A stretch of 64,000 nucleotides of DNA from Scylla paramamosain (GCF_035594125.1 NW_026973746.1:240001-304000), one strand, 5' to 3'; counted from the stretch's first letter, positions 49,164-62,690 are shown. Numbers and translations are program-made. Notes: generated from the letters alone by a model not told the origin.

Positions 49164-49638
49164 ATGGCAGTGGTTATTTTTACACAGAGGGAAAAGATAA
49201 ATTGATAACGTAAATTTAAAAGTGAGTAGTTGTTTCTATTAATACCACTGACGCAGAATTCTCTGTCGCTATTGTTGGCTGTCCCTAATGCTGGAAAGAT
49301 CACCGGCCAGTGTTTATTTCAGCGGAAGAGAGAGAAATAACAAAACCGTTTCGTAAAGTAAAAAGTTAGCAACGGTTTGTGTCTATTCGTAGCAGCGTCA
49401 ATATGTCCAGAAGCGACCTGGTTTTTAGATATACAAGGGAATATCCGAGCGAGGCGTTTCTCTCCCGCCTTGCATAGTTAACTGCGTTCATTTCTAGGCG
49501 GAGGGAGGCAAGAATATCAAGTCCTGTATTGCATCGTGAATCAAACACACTTGCCTTTTATTTTGCCTCACTTACATGCTTCCCGTTTTCTTTCTTTCGT
49601 ATGCACCTCCATGTTCTGTAACAGGTGAGGAGTTATGA
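49164..49638. other. Unique region, no gene recognised
   Basis: No supported frame, splice pattern or repeat. Confidence 0.5.
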
Positions 49639-49824
<186 letters not shown>

Positions 49825-50080
49825 TCCTACGCGGGGTTGGGTGGCCTAAAGAGAGGGAATGAGACACTACATGATGAGAAGGTCCCCTCGCCAAGTGACG
49901 ACCCCTTGCTGGCCGCCCCTTACAATCTGACACTCCACCGGTGAAGTAGAAAAAGAACCATCCCTTCATGGACGAGGGGGAATATATTTATATTTTGTTT
50001 ACGTAGAATGATCACCATCGTTTCCCGGCGGCAGCATCAATCTAGCAGTAAAATAGAGACACTTGTACCTCTGAGCAGAC

Positions 50081-50384
50081 AAGTAAAGGCGGTTCAATTA
50101 AACAATGAATAAGTTCGTGCAAGACAGTGAGCAAAAATTAAAAGTCTTTGTCGAGGAAATGCTGCAATGATGATTAAAAAGTAGATATTCTGTTAATTCT
50201 TCCGTGCCATCATTCATCTTTGTACATTCTACAAGTAAAAGCAGTTCAATTATACAATGAATAAGTTTGTGCAAGATAGCGGTAAGCAGGAATGAAGTCT
50301 CTACCGAGGAAATGTTGCAAAGACTGGTTAAAAAATAGCTGTTCTTTTCATTTCCTCGTGGCATCATTCATCTTTATATATGTT
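50081..50384. repeat. Tandem duplication, period 152 bp
   Basis: AAGTAAARGC at 50081 and 50233 begin two copies sharing ACAATGAATAAGTT, GAGGAAATG and GGCATCATTCATCTTT in order. Confidence 0.8.
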
Positions 50385-50458
50385 GCTGTACAGGACAATC
50401 TTACCGCACGTTCCTTTATATTTATTTGAATCAGGTAAATCGTATTCCCTCCTGAAAT

Positions 50459-51112
<654 letters not shown>

Positions 51113-51155
<43 letters not shown>

Positions 51156-51359
51156 GTAAACGTAAAGGAGTGCGAACCAATAATAACACAACAAGGGCCT
51201 GACTTTTCCCACTCTCACCTGAGCGTGGAGGAAGGTGGGAGAGGTCACCGTTTGTTCTCAGGTGAGCTAAGCACTTAACGCTCCGTGGCTTGAGGCCCAA
51301 ATAAGTAATCCTCCTTGACTTCTGGGAAAAGGAAAAATACATTGATACTAAAATACCGC

Positions 51360-51430
<71 letters not shown>

Positions 51431-51474
51431 AGGAAGAGGAGCCAAAAGATCATGTTTTCTTAGGCTGACGAGGT

Positions 51475-51527
<53 letters not shown>
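51113..51527. repeat. (CA)n, (GA)n, (CT)n
   Basis: CA 51113-51154, GA 51360-51426, CT 51478-51527. GA and CT form an inverted pair. Confidence 0.95.
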
Positions 51528-51532
<5 letters not shown>

Positions 51533-52329
51533 CTGTAATGTAAACGGAATTTTCTTTTTTCTTCTTTTTACCTGATATAGAAAACTATTTTTGGTTCTAT
51601 CGAATATTTTTTTACTTTATTCTATTTTGCATATATTTTTATGACATGCTTTTCATTAGGTTATTTTTGTACAGGTTTAGTACAGTTACACTACACGTAC
51701 ACTTGCAGCTACATCATAAAATAAAGCAAATAAAAAAAAAGGTTCGATTTACACCATACAACAACATTCCAATTACAGTCTTTCGGTACCTTTCCATAAA
51801 ACTCATTCAAAGTCAAAATACAACAGTTCACAATATTCCATCGCTAAAAATTTCCTATCTCTTGTAAATGAAACGATCCTGGAGCTCAGACCACAATACC
51901 GCGGGTCACGTATGGAGGGAAAATATTATGAATGCAGATTATGTTTTTCCTTCTATTTCATCGCGTCTGTCAGCCCGTCACTGGGAGTTATGAGTACCTG
52001 GATCACACGCCTCTGCTGGGCAAACTAATATATCTCTGTAGCTGCAGGGCGTTCAGTGGATGTGGATGTCTCTCTTTCCTTTTTGTCAACTGTTTATCTT
52101 CTACAAGGTCTTTATTTTCTTTATTCTATCTGTCACTACTGCAGAAGTATAAGTAGTTAAGTGTAACATCCAAATAACATAAAAACAGACGAGAAAAACA
52201 CCAATCACAAAACAACGTGGGATTACTGGAGAGCGCAAACACACACACCTTAAAATGAGCGACGCCATCACGCTCCTACTTATCATATATCACGGAGCTG
52301 AGGCGATCAATCACCCAATTTTCTTCCTT
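51528..52329. other. AT-rich unique region, no gene recognised
   Basis: No supported gene or repeat. Confidence 0.4.
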
Positions 52330-52525
52330 CCAATAATAACAAGGCGCCTTCGCTTAATTAATTTGATGAGGTGGAGGGCGAGGATCGTTTTTAATTAGTG
52401 TAATAAGGAGGCTGGACGCGCTGGCCCGCCGGTGTATGCCAGCCACGCCAGCCGCTCACTCGCTGCTCGCCGCCCTTCACACTCAGATGAGGTAATTAAT
52501 TTTGTCATCTTAATTTTCCGCCTTT
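52330..52525. promoter_or_regulatory. Candidate conserved regulatory block with TAATTA homeodomain sites
   Basis: Compact, microsatellite-free sequence. It contains CGCTTAATTAATTTGATGAGG, TTTTTAATTAGTGTAATAAGG and GATGAGGTAATTAATTTTG around a GC-rich centre. Three TAATTA/TTAATTA cores and two GATGAGG words stand out from the surroundings. Confidence 0.3.
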
Positions 52526-52571
52526 CATTCTTCCTGTAAATCGTATTATTTTGGGAGGATGAGTAGAAGAG

Positions 52572-53034
<463 letters not shown>

Positions 53035-54000
53035 CCGTCCGCGCGTTTCTGAGTACTTGAGAGTCCTTTCCTTCCCTCTCTTTCCGTCCCTCTCATCCCG
53101 TCCCTCATTTTCTCTCACGTTTTTTACACCCAAACTTGGCAGGAATATCAAGGAGTCGTTTTCTATGAGCTGAAAGGCGATCGCTCTTAAGATAACTGAA
53201 GAGGCTTGAGGAGTATGCGCGTATGGGAGTCTTAAATTCGCTCTTCATGATTTTTGGAACGTCATTGAGTTTGCATAAATAATCTACATCACCTCCATTT
53301 TTGTTTTACTTACGTAGGAATTCAGAAATCCGTGAGTGTTTTATTTTTCTCTTTCTCTCTCTTGCTTCATAAGACTTGACCTGCTTCAGAAAAGTATTGG
53401 AACACTGAACTTAACAAACCACTTTTTCTTATTTCTCTCTCGTTGACTTTTTTTCTCTCTCTCTCTCTCTTTTTTTTTTTTTTTCGTTAATGCAAAATAG
53501 CGATCTTATTTTACCTTCTTTTTTTGTGTCCTCTGCTGGCGACCTGCACACGCGCACACACAAAAATAAAAATATATGTCTAGAAAAAAAAAAAAGTTCC
53601 GTCTTATGTGATGAATAAAACATACGCATCATGAACCGGAAGTCACTGGTCACTATGAATAATCTGCAACTCACTCGTTCACTTTCTTCTCTTTTGCTTG
53701 AGTTTGACTCGTAATTTATTCCTTATACGCAGTGGAGGAAAACATGAGACACAAAAACATAGGGAAAAAAAATGTAATCAAGATGTTTATGATAATGAAG
53801 TGAACGGCGATAATAAATGAAGATAGGTAATGAGACGTAATGCAAGTACAAAAAAAAAAAAAAATAATGACAAGTGAATTAATAATGGTGATATAAAGGA
53901 TGAAGAGGAAATGGGACTAAGATGGAAGGAGGAGCAAAACATAACTAATAACTGTGAGAGGGAAAGATTTTAGAAGACAGATCGTGAAAAAAATACACAT
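53035..54000. other. Unique AT-rich region, no gene recognised
   Basis: Short CT, T and A runs only. Confidence 0.4.
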
Positions 54001-54147
54001 GACAGCAGCAGCAACAGTAATAATAATAATAATGATAATAATAATAATAATGCTGATAATAATAATAATAACCAAAAACATCTACCAGTACCACCATTAC
54101 TACAGCTGAAACTCAACCACCACCACCACCACCACCACCACCACCAA
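54001..54147. repeat. (AAT)n and (CCA)n
   Basis: AAT triplets 54018-54070 and CCA 54117-54146. Confidence 0.9.
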
Positions 54148-54183
54148 CATATTTCCGTTGTTGTTGTCAACAACGGAAATATG
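54148..54183. repeat. Perfect hairpin, 16-base arms, 4-base loop
   Basis: CATATTTCCGTTGTTG, loop TTGT, then the exact reverse complement, directly after the CCA array. Confidence 0.95.
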
Positions 54184-54280
54184 ACTGAGCTGCATTTCTT
54201 CCTTAAAAGTTGACGTAAGGAAAAAAGTCACACGTCACTTTCCTGTCACCACGCGTCAGTATCCGCCGGGAGGGAAAAAA

Positions 54281-54281
54281 G

Positions 54282-54312
<31 letters not shown>

Positions 54313-54375
54313 AAAAAGACACAAAACAATATACATGAGGGTGGTGGTGGTGGTGGTGGTGGTGGTGGTGGTGGT
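54281..54375. repeat. (CA)n and (GGT)n
   Basis: CA 54281-54308 and GGT 54339-54375. The GGT block is inverted relative to the CCA array at 54117. Confidence 0.9.
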
Positions 54376-54429
54376 GTGCTAAATGTAGTGAATATTATAA
54401 GGTTCAAAACACAACTCTCCCTCACCAAA

Positions 54430-55211
54430 GCCCCACCCTTATGGTTTTCCTAATTTCCTGTGGTTTCCTTTATCGTCTCCTTTTCCCATCTTCTCCCATA
54501 CCTCTCTTCCTTCTTTTTCTTTCTTTCTATTTTACTTCCTTGAATGATCATATTTTGTCTTTCACGTTTTCTTTATATTTTTTTATTTCTTCCTTTTCCA
54601 ATTCTCTTTCTCTTCTGTGTCCTCTTTATTCTTGAACCTCTCTTTATTCTTTCTTTCTCTTAATCCTTATCTTTCTTCTTTCTATATCCTCTTTTTTTTT
54701 TCTCTGTCTATTTATTTACGTTTATCAATAATGCTTTTTCTATCTCCTCTTCGCCGTCTGTCTTTTATTTTCCTCTTCTTTCTTTATATTTTATTTTATT
54801 CTTCATTTCTTAAATATTCGTTTTTTCCTCGTCCTCTTCCACTTTCTCGATCTTCTGTTTGTTTTCAGCTTACATTTCTCCTCCTCCTCCTCCTCCTCCT
54901 CGCCCTATTTTCTCCTACTTCTTACTCCATTTCTTGTTTTCCTCTTTTTTCCATATTTCTTTTCTGTTTTCTCCTTTATTCTCCTATCTCTTCTATTTCT
55001 TGTTCCTATTTTTCTTCTTTCTTACCCAATTTCTCCTTCTCCCTTCATTCTTCTTCCTTCCTGTCTCTTACTGGATCTCTTTTCCTCTTCCTCTTCCTTT
55101 TCCTCTATGTTTCTCACTCGATCTCTTATTCTTCCTTCTCTTTCACCTCCCTTTCCTGTTCCTCAGCTCTCTTCTCCTATTTTTCCTTGTTTCCTCCTCC
55201 TCTTCCTCCTC
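54430..55211. repeat. About 780-base pyrimidine-rich tract
   Basis: The top strand is overwhelmingly C and T with TTCTTT, CTCTTC and CTCCT words and no fixed period. Long F/S/L/P-rich frames are composition effects. It ends CCTTCCACAG at 55218, which could be a splice acceptor. Confidence 0.85.
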
Positions 55212-55218
55212 CTTCCAC

Positions 55219-55308
55219 AGCCCCGTCAAGGATAATCATAAATTTGACGCGTCCTTTGAGTCAGACGGCATCCTGTGTTGGGAAGGTGTTTGGAAGAGTG
55301 CTGAGTGA
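55219..55308 (+). other. Possible small exon after pyrimidine tract
   Basis: After CCTTCCACAG the frame PVKDNHKFDASFESDGIL, CWEGVWKSAE and TGA is open, with a weak donor AAG|GTGTTT inside. No family recognised. Confidence 0.2.
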
Positions 55309-55311
55309 TGA

Positions 55312-55312
<1 letters not shown>

Positions 55313-55353
<41 letters not shown>

Positions 55354-55405
55354 AACTGGAATGCTGACTTAATTTAATTCCGTGTTTCAAGGTCCAGACG
55401 CTATA

Positions 55406-55461
<56 letters not shown>

Positions 55462-55565
55462 AACACAACAACTTGAACCAAAACTCAACAAAGTTCTCAA
55501 CTTGCTTCAGACAGCGAGTATTAGCACGGTAACTTTTTTGAACAGAGGGAAAGAGTAGAGAGCAC

Positions 55566-55648
<83 letters not shown>
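55313..55648. repeat. (GT)n, (CT)n, (GA)n
   Basis: GT 55315-55350, CT 55409-55458, GA 55570-55648. Confidence 0.95.
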
Positions 55649-55650
<2 letters not shown>

Positions 55651-55864
55651 AGTAGTGTCCGGCCCAGTTACTCTTCTGCTCTCCCTTTTACACAAGAACC
55701 CGCCACCTTTTACCTTTATCCCGATGCGTGGGTGGGAGGAAAAGCTGTTAGAGGAGGAGGAGGAGGGACGAAGAAGAGAGGTGAGGGAAAGGAGGATACG
55801 AAAACAGGAGGAAAGAGAGGGAGAGAGACCTTGTTCCATACCTCAACCCTGGACCTTCCTTTTC

Positions 55865-55938
55865 TCCTCCTCCTATTTCTCCTCCTCCTCCTCCTCCTCC
55901 TCCTCCTCCTCCTCCTCCTCCTCCTCCTCCTCCTCCTC
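55865..55938. repeat. (CTC)n
   Basis: CTC triplets, about 74 bases, with a GGA-rich stretch 100 bases upstream. Confidence 0.95.
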
Positions 55939-56219
55939 GTCACTGGCTAATGAGGAGAGATGGTGGACGCGCCTCACATGCTGATCACGTCGGGACTTTG
56001 TGTTGTGGCCGGGTTACTGCCTCACTCTGGCTGCCCTCGGGACCTCCTACCATCCCTTAGGATCCCATGACGACGCTGGACCGAGGGCAATGACGTGAAG
56101 GATACAGGGCGGGGGGGAGAGAGGAGGGAGGGTGGGTAAGAGGGAGGGAAGAAAGGTGTTAAAGAAGTAGACAGAGACAGACAGATAAATGGATACAGAC
56201 AGACAGACACGGACAGAGA

Positions 56220-56381
<162 letters not shown>

Positions 56382-56656
56382 GAGAGGGAGAAGAAAAAGC
56401 AAAAACAGTGTAAAACCCGTAGCTTATCTGAGAGGAGGAGTGAGGAGGAAAAGATACCAAGACGACCCACTAAAGGGATGAGGGTGAGGAGTTTGGGAGC
56501 AAGTGTGAAGTGTATTAGGTCCTGAGAGTGTGGTGTGGCAGGCTGGTGAGGCTGAGGGGAGCTGAGGGGGGCAGTGAGCTAAGTTTTTCCCCCGCGAGGA
56601 TCTCAGATTAAGACGTGAAGATCGATGTAATCTATTTGCGGCGCTGGACTGGGAGG

Positions 56657-56657
56657 G

Positions 56658-56738
<81 letters not shown>
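56657..56738. repeat. (GA)n
   Basis: Uninterrupted GA tract followed by GGAAGG purine sequence. Confidence 0.95.
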
Positions 56739-56741
<3 letters not shown>

Positions 56742-56877
56742 GGAAAGGAGGGAGGGGACGGAGAATCCTGCTTAGTGGAGGGAACTTAGGCAAGAAGGTA
56801 CACTGGGAGATGCAAGGACGTAACCCGCGCAGACAAGATTAAGCCGTGATTGGATCCGCCTCGACTTGCAGCGTTAT

Positions 56878-57050
56878 TACCTGTCCCGCCTTGCCTGTCC
56901 CGCCCTACCTGTCCTGTCTTCCCTGTCCCGCCTTACCTGTTCAGCATTAAGTGTCCCGCCTTACCTGTCCTGCCTTATCTTTCCTGCCTTACTTGTCCTG
57001 TCTTAATTATCCCGCCTTATCTGTTCTGCCTTGTTGCTTTGGTCCTGCTT
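56878..57050. repeat. 14-15-bp minisatellite CCTGTCCCGCCTTA
   Basis: About twelve units of CCTGTCC[C/T]GCCTTA with point changes (CCTGTCCTGTCTTC, TTTCCTGCCTTA) in an otherwise unique stretch. Confidence 0.85.
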
Positions 57051-57366
57051 CCCTGCACAGCGTCAACTATTCACTGGATGTTCTAACGTTTAATTCTTAC
57101 TTGCTCTATGTGAAATATGCGATAATGGTTTGTAATTTACGCTTTTTCTCAGTTCACGGGCAAATACGATAACGATGAATATAACGAAAAGTCTCATGTA
57201 TACGAAGTTAAAGGGGATTCGTGATCGTTGCTTTTTGCCATTAGGAAAAAGCTGATGTGATGAATAATAAATTGGTAATGATAATACTAGATAATGATAA
57301 TTAGAATAGGCTTACTACATTATCCGCGTGTTTGTCTGACTGCAGCAGCTTTAGAGATTAACCTGT
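57051..57366. other. Unique region, no gene recognised
   Basis: Nothing supportable. Confidence 0.4.
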
Positions 57367-57392
57367 ATAATAATAATAATAAAAATAATAAT

Positions 57393-57463
<71 letters not shown>

Positions 57464-57786
57464 CGCATCTTGTCCTGAAAGCAAACTAAACGAAGATTGA
57501 AATTTCTATGACCTCCATGCCAGTCACTTGCAAGATGACACACCCTCACACGCCCACTCCACGCTGCCGCAATACCGTCACGCACACCACCACACCACAC
57601 AGTCACACAGTCACTCCACCTGAACACCGTCACATTCCACCACCACCACCACCACCACACCGCCACTCTTCCACCCAATCTCGCTAACCAGACATAATTT
57701 TAACGAGGACTGAGGTAAATGATCCTGGTGGTCTCCTTCATGTCAGGAATTTCGCGTCATTTTCACGTCACTTTCACTCGGAGGCG

Positions 57787-57824
<38 letters not shown>
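57367..57824. repeat. (AAT)n and (CA)n
   Basis: AAT 57367-57461; CAC-rich 57540-57665; CA 57790-57824. Confidence 0.9.
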
Positions 57825-57827
<3 letters not shown>

Positions 57828-58029
57828 ACAACATTCTCATAAACGTTGCATCAAGAGTTTTCTTTTATATCTCAGCCGTTCAAATTTAAGATCAAGAAAA
57901 TATATTCATAATGTTATATCGTTTCTGTCTGAATTCTTATGTTATATATAGTTTTTTTTGCTTTTGTATTGCATTCTTAAAAAGAAATTCTAAGTAATAG
58001 AAATGTAATGAAAGCAATTGCATATTAAA

Positions 58030-58590
58030 TTTTCTCGAATGGTATATTGCAGAGCTTAGCAGCATTTTTTTTTTTTCATTAATAGTATATTCGTTGTCTT
58101 ATGTAACTGAAGGTCAAAGAAAAGAAAGAAAAAATATGCCATTTTATCCCAGATTGAGGAAAAAAATGCACGTTTTGTAATATTTTTGAAGCAAATTTAT
58201 GTTATAAGTTTCATTCCATTAAACTTTCATCAATAACCTACATGTTCTTAATAAAAAAAAAAAAATCTAGAGAAAAAAATAACGACATTTTAACCTGAGC
58301 TCAAAGTAAACTATAGTTGTCTATTGATATTCTGAAAACATACTTATTAACTAATATTTATTCTGAGGAACATTTACCAGTAACTTTCTATTGTTATGAA
58401 ACTTAAGATGAAAGAAAAGAGAAATGACAAAAAAAGAAGAAAAACGTGTACCCTAAACCCCTTAAAAAGTATACTTGTTTATTAATATTCTCAAAACAAG
58501 CCAGTCATTTATTGTTTATCCCGTGGAACATTTATCAGTAACCCTATCGTCATCAAAAGAGAGGCGACATTTCGTCACAAACTCAACAAA
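58030..58590. repeat. Degenerate tandem repeat, period about 159 bp
   Basis: Blocks near 58304 and 58463 share GTAAACTAT/GTATACT, ATTGATATTCT, GGAACATTTA[C/T]CAGTAAC and ATGAAAGAAAAG-like words. A weaker unit precedes at about 58080-58300. Confidence 0.6.
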
Positions 58591-58839
58591 GCTCAAGGAA
58601 AGGCAAAGTCCACATTCCAGGTGAGAGGAGGGAGAGCAGAGAGGGAGTGTAACGGCGCCTTTCAAAAAATTACCTGGGCTTGGGGATGTCATTTTCTCTT
58701 CCCTGTTAGTCTATCACGTACCTGACCTTGAACTTACGCCGCCCTTCACCTCCCTCCTCTCCTCCTGCCCGTTCCCTTCCACCTCTCCTTGTTAGATATT
58801 TCTGGTCTGCTGTCGTTAGTTCTTCTTTGTGTTCCTTTG

Positions 58840-58925
58840 TCTTTCTCTTCCTCCTCCTCCTCTCCCTAAAAGACATCTGGAGCGTGTTGACACAAGCTGA
58901 AGAGAAGCAAGAGTAGAAAGAAGAT

Positions 58926-58957
<32 letters not shown>

Positions 58958-59027
58958 GGAGGAGGAGGAGGAGGAGAAGGAGGAGGAAATGAGATGCCTT
59001 TTTTTTCCCATATCTCTAATTTCCCCC

Positions 59028-59100
<73 letters not shown>
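58840..59100. repeat. (GGA)n and (CT)n
   Basis: GGA 58930-58985 and CT 59033-59100. Confidence 0.9.
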
Positions 59101-59102
<2 letters not shown>

Positions 59103-59464
59103 ACACACATACAGGTAACCCAACTCTTGCTTTCCCTTCCCTTCCTCTACACTTTCTATCCCGGTGACTCAGTGTAGTGTACATACATATTTCGTATTTG
59201 TTCATTGGTCGGCTCAATAAACGGCAATGAAGCGTCAAAGTTTGTGTTAACGCGTCCATTGGTGGGTCGTTTGATGTGCGGGGGGAATGGGACAATTCAT
59301 ACAGGCCTGGTAATTACAGGAGTTGTAATGATGATAGTAATAATAATAGTAATAGCAATAATGATAATGGTTGTTGTTTTTGTTGGTGGTAGTGGTGATG
59401 TGGTGGTGGGGGTGATGATACATCATTGGAAAAATACTATACACGTATGTACGACCTTGTTGCT
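59101..59464. other. Unique spacer with GTA/GGT triplets, no gene recognised
   Basis: Imperfect AAT/AGT/GGT triplets at 59325-59420. Confidence 0.5.
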
Positions 59465-59483
59465 ACACACACACACACACACA
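59465..59483. repeat. (AC)9 abutting the 3' end of the LINE
   Basis: Ends exactly where the LINE's TAGTTAG tail repeats begin. Confidence 0.95.
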
Positions 59484-62400
59484 GTAGTTAGTTAGTTGTT
59501 TATTGACAAAAGAATCCTTTTACAAAATAAACGAAGAACAAATAATTGTACAAGTACTTTTGTCCATGAAAAGTAACAAACATGCATTTGATGTAGAGGT
59601 GATTCTTACATATTATACGTATGTACTCAGTACTTCAAAAATATAGCGACACACTTCCTGTATATAGATATTCTCTTCCATTATGTCATTTATCTCGCCA
59701 AATCTGAGCATTTGATAACTATTACGTAGATCAGCAGTCATTGTGCACTCTAACAACACATGTTTTTCGGTTTGAACATGAACACCGTCGCATAAACATA
59801 CTCTCTGCTCAGTTGGCGTTCGACTCCACCTGCCTGTTTCAATTCTTAGATTGTGTGACATTAATCTCAGTCTTGTGAATGCCTCTCGCTGGTAATCGGG
59901 CACATACTTATCAGTCTTATAAATATTGTGAACTGTCAGTGTCGGATTAAAGTCATTCACATATGTCCGGATCTTAGTGGCACTGTTCGGTGTGTTCCTC
60001 AAAATATTTCTCAATTTTTCCATGGGGTCATTATCTGATATCAGGGATATTTCTCTATTAAGGAATCTATATCTAGGTGTGTTTTCTCTCCTGCAAAGGT
60101 CATACACAATATAAAAAGGTTGTTCCATATCTATGACCTCCAACTTAGATTTTAAGAAGTTTTTCCTCCTTCGCTTTACTCATTCTATTACAGGTAAAAT
60201 GCCGCTTTCAACCATACATAAATTTATGCTGGTATTTTTTCTCACACCTAATAAACACTTTACTAAACTGTTGTATTGTCTTTCTAAGTTCTTAGTCTTG
60301 TTTGTCAGCCACGACTCACAACTGTACAGTAAGGCTGACGTCACGGCAGCATCAAAAACCTTTTTCTTCAATATAAATGGCATTAATGTATTTGCTGCAC
60401 AAAAAATAGAAAATTTGTTTAGTGTCGCTTCACTCATTGTTTGGTGCATGTTAAGTACATCGTCCATTCCGGCAGTGTCTGTGAACCAGGCACCGAGGTA
60501 CAAGTACCTGGCAGCATAGTTCACTACCACCTCACCCACCTTTAAGTCATGTTTGTCTCTATCATCACCGTTTACCACAAAAAATTTTGTTTTCTTCTCA
60601 TTGATAATCATTCCGTATTCACTACAATAACGTAACACGATGTTCATTTTCTTTTCACACATTTCTCTACTTGTTGCAACGATCACTGCGTCATCCATTA
60701 ACAGCATTGTATGTAAACTTCCTAAGAAATCGTCTGCTGCTATTTCGTTTTTCAGCATCTTTACCATATGGTCAATATACAAAGTAAAAAGCAGACAACT
60801 GGTCGGGGCCCCTTGACGAACACCAACAGATGATTCAATGATTGCAGATTTCATAATATTTCTAGTACAGGTATACATAGCTTTAATGGCTCTAATCATT
60901 ACCTTACCACATCCACGCTCCTTTAAAGCATCTATAAGTTTTCCTCTGGGGACCCGATCGTATGCCTTACTAAAATCTATAAACAGGACATACAGTTTTC
61001 TCTTCTTGTACATAACATAGTCACAGAGTAACCTCAAAGCAGTAATCTGTTCAACACAGCCTCTCTGTTTTTGTGCTCCCGCTTGACACTTGTCGATGTT
61101 CCACCATAATTTCAATCTATTCAATATCATAGTGTCATAAACTTTAGCTAGAGTATCCATTATAGTGATTCCTCTATAATTACCACAAATCATACGATTA
61201 CCTGACTTAAATAATACAATTAGCTTGTTGTAACACCATAACAGGGGGTAACATATTTGAGTGAACACTACATTAAACACATTCAAGATAAATAACTTCC
61301 ATGTTACATCAAACACCTTAATCATGGCCGGGCATAATCCTATATAACTTTTGTTCTTCGTAACATTCAGTGCATCGTCAAGTTCAGTCATAGAAAAAGG
61401 ATCGTCTAAAATTGGTATATATGGCATATTTTCCAAATCATCAACATGTAACACACTATCGGCAATCGGTTGCTCACTAGATGGATTCAATAACTTTTCA
61501 AAATGTTCTTGAAAATTAAGTTCTGAAGGCTTTTCCATATCCTCATATTGTAGTTTTCCTTTCCAATTAATTGACTTCCAAATCGTCTTACAGTCATTTT
61601 CATCAAGCAATCTTTTCCACCTCTGTTGAGTTTCATCCCACGCCTGAGTGCGACCCAAACCCCGCACCGTATGTCTCCGTGCGCACTCCATAATGGTGGA
61701 GTATCCTGCTTCTAAAACTGCTTCTATATCCTCAGTTGTGTTCACTTGTGGCGCAGCAAGGCTATGTAATTCATTTACCATGCTCTCTAAATTCACTCTC
61801 TTGTGACATACACTCTTACGTAGTTTATGCTGTGACTGATGGTAGCATGAATTACCCAAGTCTACTGACCTAGCTAACAGTTCTCTGGCTGGCGCACACA
61901 CTCCACTGTCTAGGTTCAAAGTAACACTCAGAGGTGCATGGTCTGATCTTCCTATCTCTTGATTCACTACAAGTCCTTCAATCAAATCTACAGCATTTTC
62001 CTTTACTAAACACAAATCAATCTCGGAAATCCACCCATCTTTTCGTCTAAATGACAAACCACCTCCTACAACCTTATTACCTGTTTTTAAGTGGTTAACA
62101 ATCACCATTTTATTATTGTTGCACACATTCACAAGTATTTTGCCATGGTCATTCTTAGTTATGTCTTTCACCTCTCGGTATTCATATAGGTTTCCCATTT
62201 CGTCTCTAATTATAGGTTCTCCTACTCTGGCGTTAAAGTCACCCATCACCACCGTTTTCTCTGAACCCCTCGTGCGAGCAGCCACCTCACCGAACTGCGA
62301 TGCGTGGTAGTATGGGGAGTCTTCCGGGGGAATGTACACACCTCCTAGATTCACGTTAGGCCACCAGGACAGTTGCAGCCAAATTTGACCTTCAACATCT

Positions 62401-62651
62401 GTGTCTACTCGGGAAACATAATCAGTTAACCAGCGGGAAACAAGCATTACCACTCCTCCTCTGTGTGGACCACTCCTCGACACATTAGTGTACACACTAA
62501 ACCCTGGAACATTCAGCTGAAAGTATTTCTTTGTTTCCAACAACCAAACAATGTCATAGCCTAAAACAAACTTTAATATGTTGGGTTCCTGCAGCTTATC
62601 TTTCAACCCACCAATGTTCCAAGACACTAGTCGAAGCTTTCGGTTCTTTTG

Positions 62652-62652
<1 letters not shown>
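59484..62652 (-). mobile_element. LINE (ORF2 endonuclease-RT) inserted in a CA microsatellite
   Basis: Minus orientation. The 5' end is CAAAAGAACCGAAAGC, directly after (GT)n. The 3' end is AATAAACAACTAACTAACTA, with AATAAA at 59499-59504 (complement) and three ACTA/AACT units, directly followed by (GT)n. On the plus strand both flanks read (CA)n. The element starts just before the first endonuclease motif, so it is 5'-truncated there or lacks ORF1. The endonuclease plus LMDD-type RT resembles a LINE group common in marine invertebrates. I cannot name its clade. Confidence 0.85.
59613..62651 (-). pseudogene. LINE ORF2: APE endonuclease + reverse transcriptase, single in-frame TGA, no ATG
   Basis: One frame of about 1012 codons on the minus strand, counting from KNRKLRLVSWNIGG (open from 62651; no ATG before the first motif, GTG at 62627 taken as residue 1 below). 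Endonuclease: E31 (LLETKK), D130 and N132 (MGDFNAR), D204 (SEIDL), D229 and H230 (GRSDHAP). RT: NYRGITIMDT, motif A VLFIDFSKAYDRV (D551), motif B GVRQGAPTSCLLFTLY, motif C LMDD (643-646) in place of Y/F-A-DD. The C-terminus holds C-L-C...H-V-L-L-E-C (about 59760). The only stop is TGA at 60182-60180, possibly from CGA or TGG. Otherwise the frame is intact, so the copy is young or recently dead. Confidence 0.88.

Positions 62653-62688
<36 letters not shown>
62653..62688. repeat. (CA)18 abutting the 5' end of the LINE
   Basis: Starts at the base where LINE sequence ends. Confidence 0.95.

Positions 62689-62690
<2 letters not shown>

Noticed and set aside
54441..55315. 232-codon hydrophobic frame suggesting a multi-pass membrane protein
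   Set aside because: Lies wholly in the C/T tract. Hydrophobicity comes from TTC/CTC/TCT codons.
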